Shown here piece by piece: positions 51,634-60,796 of a stretch of DNA of 64,000 bases; the first letter of the stretch is position 1, and each line of letters begins with the position of its first letter. The notes under the pieces were generated by a model. It saw nothing but the letters and a program-made list of their open reading frames with translations, ran no database searches and was not told the DNA's origin. The DNA lies in the NCBI GenBank assembly GCA_963662355.1, contig OY759361.1, forward strand, positions 434,001-498,000, written 5' to 3'. Both the position numbers and the translations under genes were made by a program. Origin of the DNA: WTFY01 sp026713925. Lineage in GTDB: Bacteria; Pseudomonadota; Gammaproteobacteria; UBA4575.

Positions 51634-52596
51634 TCACAAATCCTTAACCTGCTGTTCGAAAGCGCGGTGCATTTTGTTTAAATGCTTCACCAGCCACTCG
51701 TGCTGCCGGGACCAGTCCGACTCATCCTTCGGGTCTGCGTCACGGAAATAGTTCGATATCCGGCACTCGCTTGCGCCCGGTTTTTGATCTCCCCATTCAA
51801 GCTGATAGCCCAATCCCCGCTCGGTCTCATCTTTTTTCTGCTCGAGGACAGCAAGTCGCTCCTCAGCAACATCCATGCCTGAAAGGTAGAGCGAAACCCG
51901 GACGTACTTCTCTGAGGTATGCATCGCGGCCACGAGCCCAAAACCGGCGACCCCGATAGGGTAACTCATCCATGACGATGGCATTGGTTTACGGTTGCCA
52001 CGAACCGGCCCACCTACAGCATCTAGCCTGTTATGAAGTTCAGCCCAGTATTCCCTTTGCATGAGTTTTAGTTCAGACAATTCGGCATCACTCGTTTCAC
52101 GGACTGCCCGTGACCAGTCGTTCGGCATTGAAACGATGTTGAATTTTGGCGCAGCTGGTGAATCCCCGATTCGCCACAATTCTATTTCCAGTCCGAAAAA
52201 ACGGGAGTCCTGGTGCGTGATTTCATTCAGCCAGTCAAGAGTCGCTCGATGTTCGTCCCTGAACCTATCCGCCAACCATACGACTATGACGGCTTGCAGG
52301 CCTGCAGCATAAGTCAACAGCTTGCCAAGATGATCATGATCGGTCTGCTCGAGTTGATTTTCGATCAACACCAAGGCTTCCGTGCCGGTATCCCTACAAA
52401 CAATGTCAGCTCGGAATGAACCAACCTCTTTTTCCACCGTGACAAGCTCAAGGTTGAGTCCAAGCGTTTCACTGAGGACTACGAGATTTTCCGGTTCGGC
52501 AAGCCATGGTGTGAACCCTGTTGGTTCACTCGCCCATATGGTTCGAAGGTCAACAGGATGAAGACGGCCAAGAGATTGATCGTTGATGGTAGACAC
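51634..52596 (-). CDS. DUF4268 family protein with a PD-(D/E)xK-like core
   Basis: 320 residues from a GTG at 52596, which has AAGGAA five bases upstream; the frame is open 13 codons further to an ATG at 52635. The N-terminal half has FRADIVCRDTGTEALVLIENQ, the D...E-x-x pattern of restriction-like nucleases (with N-Q rather than x-K), then HDHLGKLLTYAAGL and VVWLADRF. The C-terminal part (WAELHNRLDA, then a ISNYFRDADPKDESDW end) matches the DUF4268 region. The replaced lysine may reduce or alter catalysis. Divergent from the DUF2806-like gene. Confidence 0.72.
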   Translation of the reverse strand: MSTINDQSLGRLHPVDLRTIWASEPTGFTPWLAEPENLVVLSETLGLNLELVTVEKEVGSFRADIVCRDTGTEALVLIENQLEQTDHDHLGKLLTYAAGLQAVIVVWLADRFRDEHRATLDWLNEITHQDSRFFGLEIELWRIGDSPAAPKFNIVSMPNDWSRAVRETSDAELSELKLMQREYWAELHNRLDAVGGPVRGNRKPMPSSWMSYPIGVAGFGLVAAMHTSEKYVRVSLYLSGMDVAEERLAVLEQKKDETERGLGYQLEWGDQKPGASECRISNYFRDADPKDESDWSRQHEWLVKHLNKMHRAFEQQVKDL

Positions 52597-52785
52597 ACTC
52601 TTATTCCTTTGTTGTACTGCAAAGTTGCAGATCATACTTCACCTCAACCAAACTGCAAGAATATCAGGCGAGTGCAGCGAGTTCTCAACAGCCCTAGTTT
52701 AGCCAAAGGATTTGTACCAGTCCTGTATGTGCTCAGATATAATTTAGTGCGTTCAGACTCTACGATTTAGACTAGAAATAAAATT

Positions 52786-53805
52786 ATGGAAGACAATGAG
52801 CGCTCACCGTTAGAGGATGCTGATCGTGAACTCGAAGATCAGCTTTTGACAGTTGTCAAAAAAACTGTTCCCACCCTACGTGTTGCTAAAAATTTAGCAA
52901 AGGTTTTACACCGACTTTCATCTATTGGATCAGATACTTTTGTGACTGCTCTTGAGGCGGGGAAGTCCTGGTTTCAACTAAAGAAAGCTCGGAATGAGTA
53001 CCTCATTGCTCAACTTGCAGAACTTCCTAAAGGCCAATCGGCGATTGGTGTCCAAGTTGCCGAGAGATTGATCAAAGAACAGCGCCGTATCGACCAGCTT
53101 GTCTTTGCAGCTATAGAACATGTCCAAACCTCTGACCATTCAGCCCCTTCTGAAGATGGAAATGATGAAATAGATGATGATTGGATCGAGTGCTTCAGGA
53201 GAGAAGCAGCTGATCGAAGTTTGGGGAAAATGCGAGAAACCTTTGCACGAATCTTAGCAGGAGAGATTCACCAGCCAGGAACTTTCTCGATTAAGACACT
53301 ACGAACGGTTGGGGCTCTCAGCCAATCAACAGCAAGCTTGTTTCGCAGAGCCGCATCATTACGTGTCGGCATGAATATCGCCACACTTAACGATAGCGGT
53401 ACTTCTCGTATTGTGCATTCGGATGCTCGTATCCCATCGCTTGGAGGAGATTTGGGCGACAATTATCTGGAAAGTGAAGGTTTACCCTATATATACCTGT
53501 TAGAACTCACAGAAAGTGGCCTCCTCCATCACGAGTATGACTCTTGGCACAAGTACCGGATAATGTTGCCAAATTCGCAGCTCAAACAGGGTATGGTTGC
53601 ATGGGTTATTCATCAAGATCAAAAATGGAAGTTAGTTCCTATGCCTAAGTTTTCTGGGGGATCGGATCTGAAGATCTATGGAGCCAAATTTACGAATGTT
53701 GGTTTTGAGCTTCTTCAAATCGTGGACATTGAAAAAGACGCCAAATTCTTAAACAAAGTTCACGCTTTTTTTAAGAAGCAACATCTTGAGATGGTTGAGT
53801 ATTAG
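52786..53805 (+). CDS. DUF2806-like protein
   Basis: 339 residues. I recognise the pattern of DUF2806 around residues 125-185: DDDWIECFRREAADRSLGKM, then FARILAGEIHQPGTFSIKTL and a helix with LSQSTASLFRRA. N-terminal coiled-coil-like helices (about 20-85) precede it, and a mixed alpha/beta C-terminus follows. No enzymatic motif, signal peptide or membrane helix. The start ATG follows an AT-rich leader. Divergent from the DUF4268 gene with 189 bases between; both have a known tendency to sit near restriction and other defence genes, so a functional link is possible. Confidence 0.55.
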   Translation: MEDNERSPLEDADRELEDQLLTVVKKTVPTLRVAKNLAKVLHRLSSIGSDTFVTALEAGKSWFQLKKARNEYLIAQLAELPKGQSAIGVQVAERLIKEQRRIDQLVFAAIEHVQTSDHSAPSEDGNDEIDDDWIECFRREAADRSLGKMRETFARILAGEIHQPGTFSIKTLRTVGALSQSTASLFRRAASLRVGMNIATLNDSGTSRIVHSDARIPSLGGDLGDNYLESEGLPYIYLLELTESGLLHHEYDSWHKYRIMLPNSQLKQGMVAWVIHQDQKWKLVPMPKFSGGSDLKIYGAKFTNVGFELLQIVDIEKDAKFLNKVHAFFKKQHLEMVEY

Positions 53806-53961
53806 CCTAATATGCTAGGCTAACCTACTGCATTGAGTTAATGAGGTAAAACTAAATGTCCTGATTGCCCCAATTTATGCATGGCTATAAATTACTGACT
53901 TCACAGGCTTTCAAAATTTTATCTGTTTACAACCTAGCTCACTTGAGGGGTGCTTAAAAAA

Positions 53962-54542
53962 TCAGGTGCAGCAACATTTCATCCACGGATCAGCTTCCAG
54001 TTCCACACGTAACTTTGTCCTAACTTCCACCGGTGCCCTCCAGATGTATTCTTTTGCCTCCAGCTGTCCCATGGGGGACAGCCCTTTTAAATGCTTGATA
54101 GCATTCTCAATTGTAAAATACTCTCTTGTGCGTTTTTGAAAATTGCTTTCGAGGGCCGTCCACACAACAGCTTCAAAGCCCCTATGTTTACCCCACTCCC
54201 AATATGATCTACCAACTTATGAGCAGAACAGCTACCATTTATTGACCAAAATCCAATGTCTCTCCAACTTGTTCCTTCTCTGTCCTTCAAGTCGCAGACA
54301 GCATCTTCGAAATGTTTACGCTTGCTAAATGCATACCGAAAGTAACATTCGGTACCGTTATCTCCATCAATGACAAGCGTAAGAGCATCTTTTCTTGACT
54401 TAGAGACCCGAGAGAATTCTATCGGGAGTTTCAAGTCTTTCACCGACTCCCACTTACTTTCTCGCCAGCGATCAAATTCTTTTCCTTTCTCCGTATCCTG
54501 ATCCCAGATTAGGGAACCCCATCCTAAAATTGCAATTTTCAT
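53962..54542 (-). pseudogene. Gamma-glutamylcyclotransferase-like gene, frameshifted
   Basis: The first part starts MKIAILGWGSLIWD (ATG at 54542) and runs in one frame through FSRVSKSRKDALTLVIDGD and AVCDLKDREGTS. The family pattern then continues in another frame as KHRGFEAVVWTALESNFQKR and EYIWRAPVEVRTKLRVELEA. The switch lies near 54200, between the SCSAHK and VGRSYWEW segments. Read together they make a complete member of an AIG2/GGCT-like family. A single indel breaks the gene, unless the change is a sequencing error. It is the last gene before the right attachment site. Confidence 0.7.
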
Positions 54543-54915
54543 TGACTCGTATTTCCTTAAGGTTTCATTATGAGCATGTGCCACAAGCTATGGATTGTGA
54601 AAAATCTGCAGTCGGGTTATTTGTCGCCAATTAAATTTTTGATTAGAGGATGGGATTTTCCAACGACTTTTAAACTTTGGACTTATATTTTGTTTTTACC
54701 TGGATACAGCAAACCTAAGTTCTCTACAATCCAGTAACATCTTCATAAGGTTTTTCAGATAAGCACTCTGATTTCCCGGTACGTTACCGGAACACTGAAC
54801 AGTTATCACCGCTTGCACTCAACTAGGCTAACACATTGAATCAACAAGATTTACACTAGTCGTAACGGATGTCCCCTGCTTTAATAAAAACAATAACATA
54901 TGAAATTTACTGGCT
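54543..54915. other. Right end of the island, non-coding
   Basis: 373 AT-rich bases between the broken gene and the right attachment repeat. I see no gene, no tRNA and no further repeat. A minus-strand frame that extends over the tRNA fragment is spurious. Confidence 0.6.
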
Positions 54916-54957
54916 CTCATAATCCTTTGGTCGTAGGTTCGAGTCCTACCGGGCCCA
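54916..54957 (+). repeat. attR: 42-base tRNA 3' fragment
   Basis: Exact copy of 39526-39567, from the anticodon loop to the discriminator base, followed by CCA. The 5' half of the tRNA is absent, so it is not a functional gene. Since it keeps the encoded CCA, it is probably the original chromosomal 3' end displaced by insertion. Confidence 0.92.
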
Positions 54958-55040
54958 CCACATTTGTCAACAAGATAAGAATTAACAGTCCGATGACTCA
55001 CTGACTTCTTAATCCCATTTGTTTCCAACGGATCGAGTAC

Positions 55041-58000
55041 CTATAGCTGGCTAGAGCTTTCTGCCCCGGCTAGCAGGGATGCGTTGCCGCCGGCTGCCGT
55101 AGTGTCTACGCATACATGCCGTTCAACTACATAGCGTTCACCCGCCGCAGTCTCGCTGATCAGCGGCAGAATCGGACCTGGGCGCCGGGCCAGCGCCACC
55201 CGCAATGTCGCCAAGACGTTGTAATCGGCGCAGCAGGCAACGGCGGCGATACCGTCGAGCGTCGACAGTGCTTCCGGAGCAAGCTGTCCGTCCAGGACCA
55301 ACACCCGGGAATCATTGCTCCAGGAGGCAAACGCCGCCGGCGCGCCGTCAGCAATCACAATGGCAGCATTTCCGGCATCGAGGGCAACTGCGAGCTGCGC
55401 ACCCGCCGCTTCCACGCCGGGACCCAGGCACAGCACTACTCCGCGCGGCGCAAATGCAAGCCGGTTTGATTCACCGGTCGGGCCCGGGAGATCCAACGGT
55501 GCAAATTGGAAATGCCCATCATGTCCGCTTTCTCCCTGCTGAAGCTGATCGGCGTCCGCTGCATCATCCTGACGGGAGCAGCGGACACTCCCGATTGCGC
55601 CGGAGCGCCCGGTTGCAGCGCCCGCCCCCGCACCGCGGCGATGCCGATACGACTTGAGGTCCCGTGCAACTTTGGAAACCGCTCGCTGGAGCTGTCCGTT
55701 GTCGACCACCGCACCTCCCGGAACGCCGCTAGCCGCAGAGGCATCGGCAATCAGTCGCCGCACATAGTGTGGACCACCCGCCTTCGGCCCGGTCCCGCTT
55801 TCGCCCTCGCCGCCGAAGGGCTGAGAACCCACAATCGCACCGATCTGGTTGCGATTGACATAAATATTTCCGGCGCGCACACGGTCGACGACATGCCGTA
55901 CGCGATCCTCGATGCGCGTGTGCAGTCCGAAGGTGAGACCGTATCCGGCTGCATTGACGGCGTTGAGGACGAAGTCTATATCTTCTGCGGCGTAAGTCGC
56001 GACGTGCAGCACCGGTCCGAAGATCTCTTCACCAAGCGCCTCGATACCCTCCACCCGCAATACAGCCGGCGGCACGAACCGGCCCGTGCCCGGCCCCGGC
56101 GCACGCTTCACCAGCCGGCCTTCGCATTCGGCGTCTTTGCAGTAGTCTTCAATGCGATCCCGCGCCTCGTCATCGATAACCGGCCCGATGTCAGTGGCGA
56201 GATCCCAGGGATCGCCGATGCGCAGTTCGTCGATCGCGCCGTACAGCATCTCGAGGATCCGTTCCTCGACTTCTCGCTGGACATAGAGGATGCGCAGCGC
56301 GGAACAGCGCTGGCCGGCGCTCTGGAAAGCGGAAGCGACGATGTCACGCACCGCCTGCTCGGGCAGCGCGGTGGAATCGACGAGCATCGCATTCAGGCCG
56401 CCTGTCTCGGCGATCAGTGGCGCGTCTGGCGCAAGGCGCTCCGCCATCGCAAGATTGATGCGTCGCGCGGTCTCGATCGAACCGGTGAAGCAAACGCCAT
56501 CGATGCGCGGGTCAGACACCAGCACCGCCCCCACCCTCACGCCGTCGCCGGGCAATAACTGCAACACATCCCTCGGAATACCGGCCTCGTGCATCAAGGC
56601 GACCGCGCGCGCCGCGATCAGCGGCGTTTTCTCGGACGGCTTTGCGATGACAGCGTTACCGGCAGCCAGCGCGGCGAGTATTTGCCCGGAGAAGATTGCG
56701 AGCGGAAAGTTCCAAGGAGAAATACAGGCAATGACCCCGCGCGTGGGGCATTCGCCGGTACCACATTCCCGGATCGCCTCATTTGCGTAAAAGCGGGCGA
56801 AGTCGCATGCCTCGCGCACTTCCCCGACACCGTCGGGCAGGGTCTTGCCCGCCTCCCGCGCCACCAGTGCAAACAGTTCCGGAGCGTGCATCTCGTAAAG
56901 ATCGGCCACGCGGCGCACGCGATCCGCCCGGTCCTCGACCCCCAACGAAGTCCAGGCCGTTGCACCGTTGCGGGCCACCTCTATTGCCGCCACGATATCC
57001 GCTGGTGCCGATTCCGTGACATAGCCTACGATATCGTCGGGACGGGCCGGATTCCGAACTTCCCGACACTCCGCTCCGGTGTGCAATCCCGCGACGGATG
57101 GCCCCGCCTCCCACCTGGCGGATCGGAACCGCTCGCGTTCGTCATTGATCGCGGCCAGTTGCACTGGATCGGTAAGATCCCAACCCTTCGAGTTTCGGCG
57201 TTCGGGCAGAAAAATGTCCGCGGGCGCGGCGATGCGTGAATTAGCAACCGAGTTGCCGAGCCGCTCGGCCACCGTCACCGGGTCCTGAGCGATTTCCTCC
57301 GGCGTCACGTTTGGGTCGACAATCTGTTTCACAAACGAACTGTTGGCACCGTTTTCAAGCAGGCGCCGGACAAGATAAGGGAGCAGATCATGATAGGCAC
57401 CAACCGGTGCATAAACCCGGCACCGGACGCCGTGCGCCGTGCGCACCGCCTCGTGCAGGGCTTCACCCATCCCGTGCAGACGCTGGAACTCGAAAAGCGA
57501 AGTATCGTCGGCCATGTGCAGCACTGCTGCAATGGTGTGCGCGTTATGGGTTGCGAACTGCGGATAGATGCGGTCTGTCATGCTGAGAAGCTTGCGTGTA
57601 CAGGCAAGATAGGAAACATCGGTACCCGCCTTGCGGGTGAAGACCGGGAAACCGTCAAGGCCAAGGGTCTGTGCGCGCTTGATCTCACTGTCCCAGTACG
57701 CGCCCTTGACGAGCCGAACCATGATGCGGCGTTCCAGTTGCCCCGCCAGTTCATAGAGCCAGTCGACAACGTAGGGTGCCCGCTTGCCGTAGGCCTGCAC
57801 CACGACCCCAAAACCGTCCCAGCCGGCAAGCGCGGGATCCACCAGCACGGCTTCGACGACGTCTAGCGAAAGGTCGAGCCGGTCCGCCTCTTCGGCATCC
57901 ACGTTCAGGCCAATGCCAGCTGACTTGGCAAGCAGGGCGAGCGAATGCAGGCGCTCGACCAGCTCGGTCAGCACCCGGTCCCGTTGCCCGAACTCGTAAC

Positions 58001-58751
58001 GCGCATGCAAGGCGGAAAGCTTGACCGATACGCCCGACCGCTCGCGAATCCCAGTCAAACCATCCTGGTTGACGAGGGCAGCTATCGAGTTGGAGTAGTC
58101 AAGGTGGTACCGGCGTGCCTCCGCCTCGGTAAGGGCCGCCTCGCCCAGCATGTCATACGAATAGTTGTAGCCTTTTGCCTCCATTGCTGCAGCCCGCGCG
58201 CGCGCCTCGTCCATATCGCGCCCGAGCACGAAGTGCTGCTCGAGCTCGCGCATCGCATGGGCAACCGCAACGCGGATGACCGGTTCGCCGAGGCGCTTGA
58301 CGGCCTGATGGAGCACTCCGGCCAGCCCGCCTTGTACGTTGCCGAGCACCTTGCCGGTCAGGAGCAGGGCCCAGGTTGTAGCGTTGACCATCAGTGAGGC
58401 TGAATGACCGAGGTGCGCTGCCCAGTCCGACGCACCGATCTTGTCTTCGATCAGTGCGTCGACGGTTTCCGTATCCGGAACCCGCAGGAGCGCCTCGGCC
58501 AGGCACATGAGTGCCACACCCTCGCGGCTCGACAGTCCGTACTCAACGAGAAAGCCTTGCATAAGCGAGGCTCCGGCACTTGCCCGTACGCTGTGAACCA
58601 GCTCGACTGCACGCGCAACGATCACGTCCCTATCAGTTCCGGTGAGCCCGGCGGCGGCAATACCTTCGCGTACCGCGCCGGCTTCCTCCACGAGGGTTGC
58701 CGCACGCATTGACGCCCGAATTTCCGACAGTCGCTGTGGCTGGTGGATCAT
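55041..58751 (-). CDS. putA: Bifunctional proline dehydrogenase / P5C dehydrogenase
   Basis: 1236 residues. The proline dehydrogenase half carries RSGVSVKLSALH, LNVDAEEADRLDLSLDV and RLVKGAYWDSEIK. The aldehyde dehydrogenase half has the NAD-site FTGSIETARRI, the Glu motif AETGGLNAML and the catalytic Cys in SAGQRCSALR. A C-terminal ALDH-like fold domain follows, ending ERHVCVDTTAAGGNASLL. The N-terminal ribbon-helix-helix of trifunctional PutA is absent, so it does not repress itself. It converts proline to glutamate with FAD and NAD at the membrane. Its coding region is richer in G+C than the island; it lies 84 bases beyond attR. Confidence 0.95.
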   Translation of the reverse strand: MIHQPQRLSEIRASMRAATLVEEAGAVREGIAAAGLTGTDRDVIVARAVELVHSVRASAGASLMQGFLVEYGLSSREGVALMCLAEALLRVPDTETVDALIEDKIGASDWAAHLGHSASLMVNATTWALLLTGKVLGNVQGGLAGVLHQAVKRLGEPVIRVAVAHAMRELEQHFVLGRDMDEARARAAAMEAKGYNYSYDMLGEAALTEAEARRYHLDYSNSIAALVNQDGLTGIRERSGVSVKLSALHARYEFGQRDRVLTELVERLHSLALLAKSAGIGLNVDAEEADRLDLSLDVVEAVLVDPALAGWDGFGVVVQAYGKRAPYVVDWLYELAGQLERRIMVRLVKGAYWDSEIKRAQTLGLDGFPVFTRKAGTDVSYLACTRKLLSMTDRIYPQFATHNAHTIAAVLHMADDTSLFEFQRLHGMGEALHEAVRTAHGVRCRVYAPVGAYHDLLPYLVRRLLENGANSSFVKQIVDPNVTPEEIAQDPVTVAERLGNSVANSRIAAPADIFLPERRNSKGWDLTDPVQLAAINDERERFRSARWEAGPSVAGLHTGAECREVRNPARPDDIVGYVTESAPADIVAAIEVARNGATAWTSLGVEDRADRVRRVADLYEMHAPELFALVAREAGKTLPDGVGEVREACDFARFYANEAIRECGTGECPTRGVIACISPWNFPLAIFSGQILAALAAGNAVIAKPSEKTPLIAARAVALMHEAGIPRDVLQLLPGDGVRVGAVLVSDPRIDGVCFTGSIETARRINLAMAERLAPDAPLIAETGGLNAMLVDSTALPEQAVRDIVASAFQSAGQRCSALRILYVQREVEERILEMLYGAIDELRIGDPWDLATDIGPVIDDEARDRIEDYCKDAECEGRLVKRAPGPGTGRFVPPAVLRVEGIEALGEEIFGPVLHVATYAAEDIDFVLNAVNAAGYGLTFGLHTRIEDRVRHVVDRVRAGNIYVNRNQIGAIVGSQPFGGEGESGTGPKAGGPHYVRRLIADASAASGVPGGAVVDNGQLQRAVSKVARDLKSYRHRRGAGAGAATGRSGAIGSVRCSRQDDAADADQLQQGESGHDGHFQFAPLDLPGPTGESNRLAFAPRGVVLCLGPGVEAAGAQLAVALDAGNAAIVIADGAPAAFASWSNDSRVLVLDGQLAPEALSTLDGIAAVACCADYNVLATLRVALARRPGPILPLISETAAGERYVVERHVCVDTTAAGGNASLLAGAESSSQL

Positions 58752-59357
58752 GAGCGCGAGTAAACCGGTAGCTTACTGGTTATGCGGGAGCAAGTGATAT
58801 TCAGTACGGTTAGCATAAATCATGTTGATTCAACAGCTTTTAGCCAGACCCAGGTAATGAAAACTTGAAGGTGTACTGAAGATGTTCTGAAAATCCAATT
58901 ATATGCACTATCGCAGCATACAGATTAATGCTGTTTCCATTGCTGTAACTATATACCAGGATTTGGCCGGGAAGGGACATAACATGCCCACCAGTTCCCA
59001 TGCGCTGGAGAAACCTTGCATTACGGAATACCAGCCCGAACGGCGGCGTGGAACATTCCCTGAATCACCTGTTCCCGTGCATGCTCGAAAACCCGGCCCG
59101 CAGCATGTTGCCCTCATCGACTCTCAGCTGATGCGGCATAATGCCTGCAACCGGCTCGCGTCTCGCACGGAAACTGAGCAGAACTTGAAGCGCCTGTACG
59201 GGCATGTTAGGGTCGGGGCTTGTTATGCATTGCACCCAGAATGCTTGGCGCTACCTGATTCAGGCAGCGGGTGGAAATCGAAGTCAATGGAGGGGGTTGC
59301 CGGGCGGCTAGTGTATCAAGCCGGGCCTGACTGAACCTCTCGAACCAGGGAGGACCT
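58752..59357. other. putA upstream region without a confident gene
   Basis: 606 bases. It should contain the putA promoter. A plus-strand frame of 143 codons (58903-59334) is present, but I see no family resemblance, no signal peptide and an unusual composition, so I do not call it. A CCTGATTCAGG palindrome lies near 59260. Confidence 0.5.
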
Positions 59358-60230
59358 ATGCAAAGCGGCTCCGACTTTTCGGGCATCAATGAGGCCAAGC
59401 ACAGGATGGATCATATCTATGATCACTGTGACCCGCGGCTTTACTGCTCCACACTTGAACACCTGAACTACTCCATCCCTGACAACGCCAAGCCGATTTG
59501 CCAGGCGCTGATAGAACAGCTTCGCAAGCGCCTGAATCGTGACACCGTTCACGTCATCGATCTGGGTTGCTCATACGGGGTCAATGCCGCCTTGCTGAAG
59601 TATGACCTGTCGATGGAGGATTTGTATGCGCGCTGGGATATCGATCGCAGGGGAGACGATTCGTGCAAGGAGATTATCCAGTCAGAACAGGAATATTTCG
59701 AAAACCTGGATCAAGCGGACAAACTGGAGATTACCGGGATTGATCCGGCCCGGAATGCGATCAACTTCGCCGAAGAAACGGGGCTGGTGGATACGGGACT
59801 TGCCGTGGACCTTGAGTCAGAGCCCTTTCCCGAACCAGTCGAGCAAGGCCTGGCCTCCGCTGATCTGCTGATGTCCACCGGTTGCGTGGGGTACGTGACG
59901 GAGAAAAGTTTTGATCGCCTGATGCCGGCGATCTCCCGGGAACAGCCCGCATGGATCGCCAATTTCGTGCTTCGGATTTTTCCCTATCAACCGATACAGA
60001 ATTGCCTGGAAACATGGGGATACGAGACAGAAAAGCTTGAGGACAAAACCTTCTTGCAACGCAAGGTAGCTTCTACCGATGAGCAGGAAAAGATCATCAG
60101 GCAACTCAGGGATCGCAATATCGATCCTTCAGGACAGGAGGCGGACGGAAACCTCATGGCCGAGTTTTACCTGTCACGCCCCACTGAAGAGGTCAGGCAG
60201 CAGCCGCTCCATCAACTCCTCCAGCCTTAG
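59358..60230 (+). CDS. Class I SAM-dependent methyltransferase, substrate unknown
   Basis: 290 residues, preceded by a GGGAGG-type ribosome binding site. Motif I is HVIDLGCSYGVNAALL near residue 60, and LEITGIDPARNAINFAEE, carrying the acidic residue that binds the ribose hydroxyls, lies near 115. The middle block LLMSTGCVGYVTEKSFDRLM fits the post-II/III strands. The remainder is unfamiliar. It could methylate a small molecule or a protein. It is a single gene downstream of putA with 243 bases before the EF-hand gene. Confidence 0.7.
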   Translation: MQSGSDFSGINEAKHRMDHIYDHCDPRLYCSTLEHLNYSIPDNAKPICQALIEQLRKRLNRDTVHVIDLGCSYGVNAALLKYDLSMEDLYARWDIDRRGDDSCKEIIQSEQEYFENLDQADKLEITGIDPARNAINFAEETGLVDTGLAVDLESEPFPEPVEQGLASADLLMSTGCVGYVTEKSFDRLMPAISREQPAWIANFVLRIFPYQPIQNCLETWGYETEKLEDKTFLQRKVASTDEQEKIIRQLRDRNIDPSGQEADGNLMAEFYLSRPTEEVRQQPLHQLLQP

Positions 60231-60473
60231 CGCACGACAACCTGTCGGCTGAAATCCGTTGTGAACCCAGCGTGCCCTCACGGTGTCTAACCAATAGGGA
60301 ACACGGTACCGGTCAGGGGATGAGTGGTTTTTCATGCCCGGGTCCATAGGGATCGCCTGACAGTCCGTCAGTATGTTCCCGAAAACCGGCGCACAGCCAG
60401 GCTTCATACCCGCAACTAGCGGTGCTACCCTGACTGACAGCCAAAATACAATCCCGACACAGGAATACGCATT

Positions 60474-60779
60474 ATGAATGTAAAATCTGTTGCACTGTCA
60501 GCACTGCTGGTGCTGATCCCCGCTATATCTGCTGCAGGCTTGTCCGGTGGCGGAGGCGGAATGGGCCTGGAAGACGGTCTTTTCTGGGGGGCTGACCTGG
60601 ACCGCAATGAACGCCTGGACCCATCCGAGGCCAAGGCAGTGTACAACCTGTCTGAACCCGAAATTTTCAGCCGGTTTGATGAAAACGGAAATGGCTCGAT
60701 CAGCCGGGTCGAGTTTTCGGAATTCATGCAGCACTCGCCATGGACCGACCCGTTCGTCCATCCCGCCAACGCCGAATAA
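60474..60779 (+). CDS. Secreted EF-hand calcium-binding protein
   Basis: 101 residues with a Sec signal peptide (VALSALLVLIPAISAAG, cleavage near residue 21), a glycine run, and two EF-hand loops: DLDRNERLDPSEA and the canonical DENGNGSISRVEF. The first loop is divergent but keeps acidic ligands. It is expected in the periplasm and binds calcium. It is convergent with phoX, 17 bases apart; PhoX phosphatases need calcium, so the neighbourhood is suggestive but not proof. Confidence 0.8.
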   Translation: MNVKSVALSALLVLIPAISAAGLSGGGGGMGLEDGLFWGADLDRNERLDPSEAKAVYNLSEPEIFSRFDENGNGSISRVEFSEFMQHSPWTDPFVHPANAE

Positions 60780-60796
60780 GCACCCAGGGCCTTCGT

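Larger units (their letters stand above)
39526..54957. mobile_element. 15.4-kb integrative island in a tRNA-Ile2-type gene
   Basis: Bounded by the 42-base direct repeats, with a tyrosine integrase directly inside the tRNA-proximal end. Base composition and gene content differ from the flanks. Contents: integrase, trypsin-like protease, membrane protein, MmeI-like restriction-methylation enzyme, two DNA-binding proteins, second recombinase, Fic protein, a 571-residue unknown, DUF4268- and DUF2806-like proteins and a broken gene. No conjugation or phage structural genes are seen, so the element is a defence-type island that would need a helper to move between cells. Confidence 0.88.

Noticed and set aside
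54828..55028. 66-codon minus-strand frame with a GRTRTYDQRI segment
   Set aside because: This peptide is the usual artefact of translating a tRNA 3' half on the wrong strand.
58903..59334. 143-codon plus-strand frame upstream of the methyltransferase
   Set aside because: No homology that I recognise, biased composition, no ribosome binding site. Left uncalled but not excluded.
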